Assembly (NCBI GenBank): GCA_022767485.1
Contig: JALEMY010000024.1
Coordinates: 1 to 38,675, forward strand
DNA from: Erysipelotrichaceae bacterium
GTDB lineage: Bacteria > Bacillota_I > Bacilli_A > RFN20 > CAG-631
Direction: 5' to 3'
Length of the DNA stretch: 38,675 nucleotides
The position numbers were made by a program, and so were the translations under genes. A model generated the notes under the pieces. That model had not been told where the DNA came from, made no database searches, and worked only from the letters and a program-made list of their open reading frames with translations. How positions within the stretch are numbered: position 1 is the first letter of the stretch; every line of letters starts with the position of its first letter. This document shows positions 33,604 to 38,675 of the stretch, one piece after another.

Positions 33604-34533
33604 ATGGAAAATAAAACATTTTTAGATAAAAACAATCAAGAAGTACATTATTTAGCTTATGAGGTATGTAATAGTAAATGTAGTGTTGTGATATCTCATG
33701 GAATGGCTGAACATCCACAAAGATATGAAGATCTTGCAAGCTATTTAAATTCTTATGGAATTAATGTGTATGCAATTTATCATATTGGACATGGAGAATA
33801 TGCTAAAAAATTAGGACATATGGAAAAAAATGATTTTTCTTTATGTATTGAACATTTATCTAATCTTGTTGATATTGTTAAAAAGAAAAATAATCATGAG
33901 GTATTTCTTCTTGCTCATTCTATGGGCTCTTTTATGGGACAATTATACATAACTTTGAATCACAATATTGATGGGTTGATATTATCAGGCTCTACTAAAG
34001 CATCACTAATTATGAAACTTGGTAGTTATGTTTCATCTATAGTATATAGTTTTTCTAAAGAAAAAGATAAGCCATCACCATTTATGGATAAATTAGCTTT
34101 TGGGGCTTACAATAAAAAATATGATGTGGTAAAAACTAAATTTGATTGGTTAAATCAAGATGAAAAAGAAGTAAAAAAATATATAGATGACCCATATTGT
34201 GGATGGGTTGGAAGTGTTGGTTTCTTTTATAATTTAACTCATGGAATTAAAGAAATGGGAAAGAAAAAGAATTTAAAAAATATTGATAAAAATTTACCAA
34301 TATTAATTCATGGAGGAGAAAAAGACCCTGTTTCTAATTTTAAAAAAGGCTTAATTGCCTTATATAAACAATATAAGAATTTAGGTATGGATGATGTTGA
34401 TCTTAGAATTTATGAAAATGATCGTCATGAAATATATAATGAGATCAATAAGAAGGAAGTATATGAGAAAACCCTTGAATTTATCGATCATTGCTTAATA
34501 AAAAAAGAAAAAGAATTAGCGCATATAATATAG
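33604..34533 (+). CDS. Alpha/beta hydrolase, lysophospholipase/monoacylglycerol lipase type
   Basis: This 309-residue protein belongs to the serine aminopeptidase S33 / monoacylglycerol lipase branch. The oxyanion segment is VVISHGMAEHPQRY, the nucleophile Ser is in LLAHSMGSFMGQ, the acid is in LIHGGEKDPVSNF, and the His is in ENDRHEIYNE. It probably cleaves monoacylglycerol or lysophospholipid in the cytoplasm, as no signal peptide is present. It follows the CBS gene by 2 bases; AAGGAG lies a rather long 14 bases before the ATG. The lipid link recalls the acyltransferase convergent with it. Confidence 0.92.
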   Translation: MENKTFLDKNNQEVHYLAYEVCNSKCSVVISHGMAEHPQRYEDLASYLNSYGINVYAIYHIGHGEYAKKLGHMEKNDFSLCIEHLSNLVDIVKKKNNHEVFLLAHSMGSFMGQLYITLNHNIDGLILSGSTKASLIMKLGSYVSSIVYSFSKEKDKPSPFMDKLAFGAYNKKYDVVKTKFDWLNQDEKEVKKYIDDPYCGWVGSVGFFYNLTHGIKEMGKKKNLKNIDKNLPILIHGGEKDPVSNFKKGLIALYKQYKNLGMDDVDLRIYENDRHEIYNEINKKEVYEKTLEFIDHCLIKKEKELAHII

Positions 34534-34542
34534 CAAAATAAT

Positions 34543-34588
34543 AAAAAAACGTAACTTCATATTATTTTTATGAACTTACGTTTTTTTT
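34543..34588. terminator. Bidirectional terminator between convergent genes
   Basis: AAAAAAACGTAA pairs with TTACGTTTTTTT, with an inner TTCAT / ATGAA stem across a C-C mismatch. It serves the hydrolase and the minus-strand acyltransferase. Confidence 0.9.
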
Positions 34589-34603
34589 ATTTAAAAGCCA
34601 TAA

Positions 34604-35857
34604 TTATTCATCATGATTTTTCGTTAAATTATACTCATATATTGCTTCAGTTGTAAAATTAAATTTTGTTAAGCATACAGGATGTAGAGGATATACCCAC
34701 CATGTTGCATCGATTGTAGCTAAATCAATAGCATCGCCACGTCCCTTATAATTATATTCTATATGAACTGATTTTGTTGACAAAGGTGGTTTATGTAAAT
34801 TAAACTGTGTACCATCATCTAATGTACCAAATAATGTATAACCATTAATATCATGAACCATATGAATTGTTCCAACAGATTTAAATTTGACTTTGGCATT
34901 GATAAGTCTTTCTAAGCGAATATCATCTTCAAAGTGATATTTTCCTTCGTAAACTTCTTTATATGCTTCCTCCCTTTCATATTTATACCAATCAGAAACA
35001 TATTCAAATGGCGTCTTATTAGTTAAACAATGAAGTTTACTATATTCATCCATTTCCCATTTATTGTTACAAGCATTACACCAAAGATGAATGCCTTTTG
35101 AATCCATTTTTCCTTCTGTTTTACAAATAGGGCATTTGTATAAAATTCTATGAATTTTTTCTGCGCGTTTTAAACTTTTAATTCTAATTTTGTTTTCATC
35201 AGCATAGCGATATTCATCATAAACGAAAGCATCTTGAATTTTTTGATCGATAAAGTCAGAAGTGTTATTTAATACTTCATCTTTACTTAATAATTGAGTT
35301 GCTTCAACAACAACTTTGTTACCTCTATATGGGTGTTTATTCCATTGTGGAGAAAGCAAATAATTACCAAACGATTTAATCATAATGATTCGACATTTGC
35401 ACAATTTTGCAAGTTTTCCTAAACCATCACCAATTTTTTCATTAACACCAGCTATTGAAAAACGTGCTTCAGGATAAATACATACCGAGATTTTTCTTTT
35501 ACTAATAAGGTTAGCAATGTTTTTAATCAATACTAAATCGGTAGTAAATTTTCTTTTTGGAACGACGCCTAAATGATTAAATAACCATTCTCTACCATTA
35601 AATTCTTCAATAGAGGCCACCCAACATACACGATGAGGAAACATCGATAATACTACTGCGGGGAAATCTATCATACTTGCATGATTACATAAAATTAATG
35701 CTGGTTCTTTATATGATTTGAAATTGGTTTTTTTAAGTTTCATTTTGCCGATTATTTTAAAATATAAAGCGACAATCCATTCAACAGGCATTAAATAAAA
35801 TGTTGGCTTGATAATTTTTCTTCTTCTATTTACAACATCTTTTCTTACTTTTGACAT
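34604..35857 (-). CDS. PlsC-like acyltransferase fused to zinc ribbon and C-terminal domain
   Basis: This 417-residue protein has an N-terminal acyltransferase of the PlsC/LPLAT type (about 1-215): HX4D in LCNHASMIDFPA and the second motif in CIYPEARFS. PlsC enzymes add the second acyl chain to make phosphatidic acid. Around residues 243-270 a four-Cys zinc ribbon follows (CPICKTEGKMD, LWCNACNNKW). The last 130 or so residues are unrecognised and rich in aromatic residues (YVSDWYKYEREE, IDATWWVYPLHP). Ordinary PlsC ends near 240 residues, so the rest is an addition. The gene is divergent from a TetR-type regulator and has the promoter TTCAAC-N17-TATAAT with a palindrome over its start. Confidence 0.88.
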   Translation of the reverse strand: MSKVRKDVVNRRRKIIKPTFYLMPVEWIVALYFKIIGKMKLKKTNFKSYKEPALILCNHASMIDFPAVVLSMFPHRVCWVASIEEFNGREWLFNHLGVVPKRKFTTDLVLIKNIANLISKRKISVCIYPEARFSIAGVNEKIGDGLGKLAKLCKCRIIMIKSFGNYLLSPQWNKHPYRGNKVVVEATQLLSKDEVLNNTSDFIDQKIQDAFVYDEYRYADENKIRIKSLKRAEKIHRILYKCPICKTEGKMDSKGIHLWCNACNNKWEMDEYSKLHCLTNKTPFEYVSDWYKYEREEAYKEVYEGKYHFEDDIRLERLINAKVKFKSVGTIHMVHDINGYTLFGTLDDGTQFNLHKPPLSTKSVHIEYNYKGRGDAIDLATIDATWWVYPLHPVCLTKFNFTTEAIYEYNLTKNHDE

Positions 35858-35883
35858 ACATTTTATCCTTTCATTGCATTTGC

Positions 35884-35929
35884 AATACTTTTATAAAAGT
35901 ATTATAATATAAACGATTTACAAGTTGAA
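35884..35929 (-). promoter_or_regulatory. Acyltransferase promoter with 20-bp palindromic operator
   Basis: On the minus strand TTCAAC (35929-35924), 17 bases, TATAAT (35906-35901). The perfect 20-bp palindrome AATACTTTTATAAAAGTATT spans 35884-35903, overlapping the -10 and covering the expected start. This is the normal place for a repressor site, and the divergent neighbour encodes a TetR-type protein. Confidence 0.7.
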
Positions 35930-35989
35930 TAAGTCATAAAATGAAAAATGCAACATTTAAAAAGTAAATGTGTATTATGAGGTGATCAT

Positions 35990-36598
35990 ATGAAAAATCT
36001 TGATAAAGTTGATAAGAGAGTAGAAAAAACAAGAAGCGCTATTATTTTAGCTTTTAAAGAAATGATTATTGAGAAAGATTTTAATCAACTTACAGTTAAA
36101 GAACTTGCCCAAAGAGCAAATATTAATCGCAAAACTTTTTATTTGCATTATCAATCTTTAGATGAAATATTATTTGATTTAACACTTGAAGTATCTGACT
36201 TATTATTTGAAAGCTTAAATGAAAAAGGTTTTTTTAACCCTGATTGCTATGATATCAATATATTAGTAAATACAATCGATGAAACAATTAACGCGAATTA
36301 TGATTTAACAAAAAGAATTGTATCAGCTAATTCATATCACTTTTTTGCTAGAAATGTGAAAGATATTGTCAAAGAATCATTTATCAATAAGCTTAAAAGA
36401 AAAGTTAATATGGACGAATATTTAATGAATATGGTAGGAGAATTTATTGCTTCAGGGCTTGCAAAAATGTTGAAAGAATGGTTTATAAAGCCTAGCAAAT
36501 TATCTTCTAAGGAATTATCTATGGTCGTATCATCATTTATTTATGGTGGACTTAAGGCGGTTATGGACTTAAATAAAAACAATAGTTTTAAAAACTAA
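35990..36598 (+). CDS. TetR/AcrR family regulator
   Basis: This 202-residue protein has an N-terminal TetR helix-turn-helix (KTRSAIILAFKEMI, QLTVKELAQRANINRKTFYL, HYQSLDEILFDL) and a helical ligand domain of the AcrR type (ASGLAKMLKEWFI near the end). TetR proteins bind palindromes as dimers and let go when a small molecule binds. The 20-bp palindrome in the gap before it, over the divergent acyltransferase promoter, is the likely target. AGGTGATC precedes the ATG at 35990. No promoter for this gene stands out clearly. Confidence 0.93.
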   Translation: MKNLDKVDKRVEKTRSAIILAFKEMIIEKDFNQLTVKELAQRANINRKTFYLHYQSLDEILFDLTLEVSDLLFESLNEKGFFNPDCYDINILVNTIDETINANYDLTKRIVSANSYHFFARNVKDIVKESFINKLKRKVNMDEYLMNMVGEFIASGLAKMLKEWFIKPSKLSSKELSMVVSSFIYGGLKAVMDLNKNNSFKN

Positions 36599-36659
36599 GT
36601 ATCTTTATCTTTACTTCTATAAATGGTATAATGAAAAAGTAATTTTTAGAGGGAAAAGT

Positions 36660-37175
36660 ATGATTGGTGAGGAAATGGTAATTGTGGCCTTTAAACACAA
36701 TGGTTTGGTTCATCGAACATGGTATCAAACTTTTTTAATAGAAGAAAATGATGAGTATATTGCCGTTGGCTCTACACATGCTTTTGTCATTGAAGCAGAT
36801 GATAGGAAATGGCATGCAATAGAACCAGCTGTTTCTATATTTATGAAGAAAAAATGGTTTAATGTTGTATGCATGATGAAACCTAGTGGCATTAATTATT
36901 ATGTTAATATTGCTTCTCCATCATTAGTTGAAAATAATGTTATCAAATATATCGATTATGATTTAGACTTCAAAGTTGATGATATATATATGATTAAAAC
37001 GCTTGATGAGTTTGAATATAAAAGACATAAAGAAACATTAAAATATTCATCTGAACTTGACGAGGTTATTAAATATAACTTTAAAAAAGTTAAAAATATG
37101 ATTATAAAACATGAATTTCCTTTTTCTCATGAGGATGTTGAAAATTTATATAAGAAATTTTTAAATAGGAGTTAG
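36660..37175 (+). CDS. DUF402 protein, NtdP-like nucleoside di/triphosphatase
   Basis: This 171-residue protein matches the DUF402 / YgaC (NtdP) group. Conserved stretches are MKKKWFNVVCMMKPSGINYY and VNIASPSLVENN, then IKYIDYDLDFKVD. Members hydrolyse nucleoside tri- and diphosphates using metal ions bound by the acidic cluster. TGGTATAAT (36624-36632) is a good extended -10, and AGAGGG precedes the ATG. Thymidine kinase follows after 4 bases, so both genes act on nucleotides. Confidence 0.88.
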   Translation: MIGEEMVIVAFKHNGLVHRTWYQTFLIEENDEYIAVGSTHAFVIEADDRKWHAIEPAVSIFMKKKWFNVVCMMKPSGINYYVNIASPSLVENNVIKYIDYDLDFKVDDIYMIKTLDEFEYKRHKETLKYSSELDEVIKYNFKKVKNMIIKHEFPFSHEDVENLYKKFLNRS

Positions 37176-37179
37176 TAAT

Positions 37180-37764
37180 ATGTATAGAACTTATAATTTA
37201 GGTTGGATAGAAGTAATATGTGGTTGTATGTTTGCTGGCAAGACAGAAGAATTAATTAAGCAAATCAAAGTATTGGAATATGCTAAAAAGAAAGTGATTG
37301 CCATAAAACCAACAATCGATAATCGTTATTCTGATAATATGATTGCTTCTCACGCAGGAAATTTATGTAAATGTATTTGCGTTGACCCTCATGATTTAAA
37401 AGCGATAGAGTGTTATGTTGATGATCCAAGTGTCGATGCTATCGTAATTGAAGAAGTGCAATTTTTTGATTTTGGTATCGTCGATATATGTGAAAGATTA
37501 GCAAGTGCCAAAAAAAGAGTAATTGTCGGTGGACTTGATACTGATTTTAGAGGGGAGCCATTTCCAGTTACTGCCTCTTTGCTTGCTCGTGCAGAATTTA
37601 TTAATAAACTTTCAGCAGTTTGTTGTGTTTGCGGGGCGCCAGCCACTAGAACACAACGTTTAATAAATGGTAAGCCAGCCAAATATAATGATCCTGTAAT
37701 TTTGGTTGGAGCCAATGAATGTTATGAAGCTAGATGTCGTAGATGTCATAAAATAATTAAATAA
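37180..37764 (+). CDS. tdk: Thymidine kinase
   Basis: This 194-residue type II thymidine kinase makes dTMP from thymidine and ATP in the salvage pathway. The P-loop is CGCMFAGKTEELI and the magnesium-binding/base region is VIEEVQFF, where most relatives have IDEVQFF or IDEAQFF. The lasso with FRGEPFP and the zinc site made by CCVCG and CRRCH are present. Length is normal. It is preceded by AGGAG and lies between the DUF402 gene and a membrane protein gene, all in one direction. Confidence 0.97.
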   Translation: MYRTYNLGWIEVICGCMFAGKTEELIKQIKVLEYAKKKVIAIKPTIDNRYSDNMIASHAGNLCKCICVDPHDLKAIECYVDDPSVDAIVIEEVQFFDFGIVDICERLASAKKRVIVGGLDTDFRGEPFPVTASLLARAEFINKLSAVCCVCGAPATRTQRLINGKPAKYNDPVILVGANECYEARCRRCHKIIK

Positions 37765-37777
37765 AAAGGAGAAAAAA

Positions 37778-38203
37778 ATGAAAAGAGAAAAAGTTAGTTA
37801 CAAAATTTTATCAACAGTTATCTTATTATTTATTGTTGCTTTATCTTTAGTTTTTGGCTTTTTTATTGCTACTAGCCGTACTGAAGGCAATGTTGCTTAT
37901 TGGGTTTTTAAAGCAATAGTAGTAGCATGGTTAGTATTTGATATCATTTTCCTTTGGTGTCCAAAAACTACATTTTCTAAGCTTTTTCCAAATGTAATAT
38001 TCGCTACTATTTCACAAGCAATTCCTGCATTTATGAGAATTGGTTGGACAGGAGAAGATAAACTTGTACCTCCAACTCTAATCATTGTTTTTGCAATCAT
38101 TTTAATGATGATTATTGCTTTTTCTTCACTTATGAGTATCTCACATGGTCGTTTTAAAAGAGCTGAAGATAGAGTACCTACATCTTCAAATAAAATTGAT
38201 TAA
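37778..38203 (+). CDS. Four-helix membrane protein, unknown function
   Basis: This 141-residue protein has four probable membrane segments (about 9-30, 40-60, 68-88 and 97-120) and a basic, Ser-rich C-terminus. AAAAGGAG lies before the ATG, 13 bases after tdk. I do not recognise a family. It is probably co-transcribed with tdk and with the DUF2974 gene that starts 2 bases downstream. Confidence 0.8.
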   Translation: MKREKVSYKILSTVILLFIVALSLVFGFFIATSRTEGNVAYWVFKAIVVAWLVFDIIFLWCPKTTFSKLFPNVIFATISQAIPAFMRIGWTGEDKLVPPTLIIVFAIILMMIIAFSSLMSISHGRFKRAEDRVPTSSNKID

Positions 38204-38205
38204 AT

Positions 38206-38675
38206 ATGGCCAATATATTAGATTATGTTCATTGGCGTGGGGATTTATCATTTAATCAATCGCATTTCAATCAAATTGATAATTTAATTTTATCTGAGAT
38301 TTGCTATATTGATTTTAAAACTTCTGTTAGCAAATTTTTATCTAGCGAGCTTATTACATTAAAAGAGGCTTCAGAAAAAGTATTTGAAGTAGTACCAAAA
38401 GATGAGATGGTTTTAGGGTTAATCGTTCCTAATTCTATCGTTACATTGTGTGATGTGTGCAAAGATAGCAAAAGATTTGGTAGTATTAATGTTTCAAATT
38501 ATATTAATCAAATATCGCAAGCTAAATCATGTCAGTTTTCTGCGATGTGTTTTCATTTATCAAACGAACTAATATATATTGCTTTTAGAGGAACAGATGA
38601 TACATTGATAGGATGGAATGAAAACCTTGATATGCTTTGTAGATTTCCTGTTTTAGCACAAGCAAAAGCAGCTAA
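38206..38675 (+). CDS. DUF2974 (Mbeg1-like) lipase-fold protein, 3' end outside window
   Basis: The frame is open from ATG 38206 to the window end, giving 156 residues. It starts MANILDYVHWRGDLSF and contains LIYIAFRGTDDTLIGWNENL, the hallmark of the DUF2974 group of alpha/beta hydrolases. The nucleophile Ser, expected further on, is not in the window. The enzyme's substrate is not known. No strong ribosome site is seen; the start lies 2 bases after the previous stop, so coupling is likely. Confidence 0.85.
   Translation, partial: MANILDYVHWRGDLSFNQSHFNQIDNLILSEICYIDFKTSVSKFLSSELITLKEASEKVFEVVPKDEMVLGLIVPNSIVTLCDVCKDSKRFGSINVSNYINQISQAKSCQFSAMCFHLSNELIYIAFRGTDDTLIGWNENLDMLCRFPVLAQAKAA

Noticed and set aside
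37413-37715. Minus-strand open frame inside tdk
   Set aside because: Overlaps the full thymidine kinase domain and shows no family features.

Overview
The window comes from an AT-rich, genome-streamlined relative of the Bacilli. It resembles uncultured gut lineages near Erysipelotrichales, RF39 or Acholeplasma; the lineage is inferred from gene content, not proven. TGA is used as a stop codon (ends of ybaK and of the amino-acid permease) and TGG as Trp, so the code is standard, not the Mycoplasma code. Most transcription units have extended -10 promoters (TGnTATAAT), AGGAGG-type ribosome sites and hairpin-plus-T terminators.

Layout. (1) 1-10254 is the 3' part of one giant BspA-type surface protein, at least 3417 residues and cut by the window start. 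It carries leucine-rich LRR_5 repeats interrupted by nine linker modules, then a Cys-rich repeat fibre and a Cys + membrane + RRK tail. (2) 10331-17808 is a housekeeping block in the classic Bacilli order: rplS with a structured leader, lepB, rbgA, rnhB, dprA, topA, xerC. An IS200-type element sits between topA and xerC, where trmFO lies in Bacillus. (3) 18044-20757 is a lysine-riboswitch-controlled amino-acid ABC importer whose binding protein appears circularly permuted. (4) 20766-22488 holds ybaK, mntP and a YigZ-family gene that lacks a normal start codon. (5) 22519-27788 is an energy operon: ATP-type PEP carboxykinase plus a four-subunit sodium-pumping oxaloacetate decarboxylase. Together they could turn PEP into pyruvate while making ATP and exporting sodium. 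(6) 27791-34588 holds an SGNH hydrolase, a small membrane protein, an M42 aminopeptidase with a ZIP metal transporter, a YtrA-type regulator with its ABC exporter, tRNA-Gly, a CBS-domain protein and a lipase-like hydrolase. (7) 34604-38675 holds an acyltransferase fused to a zinc ribbon, divergent from a TetR-family regulator with a 20-bp palindrome between them. It continues with a DUF402 phosphatase, thymidine kinase, a membrane protein and the start of a DUF2974 lipase-like gene cut by the window end.

The candidates most worth following are the permuted lysine-binding protein under its riboswitch, the PEPCK/oxaloacetate decarboxylase bypass of pyruvate kinase, the AUA-start yigZ, and the recently expanding repeats of the giant surface protein. 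No CRISPR array, prophage or restriction system was seen.
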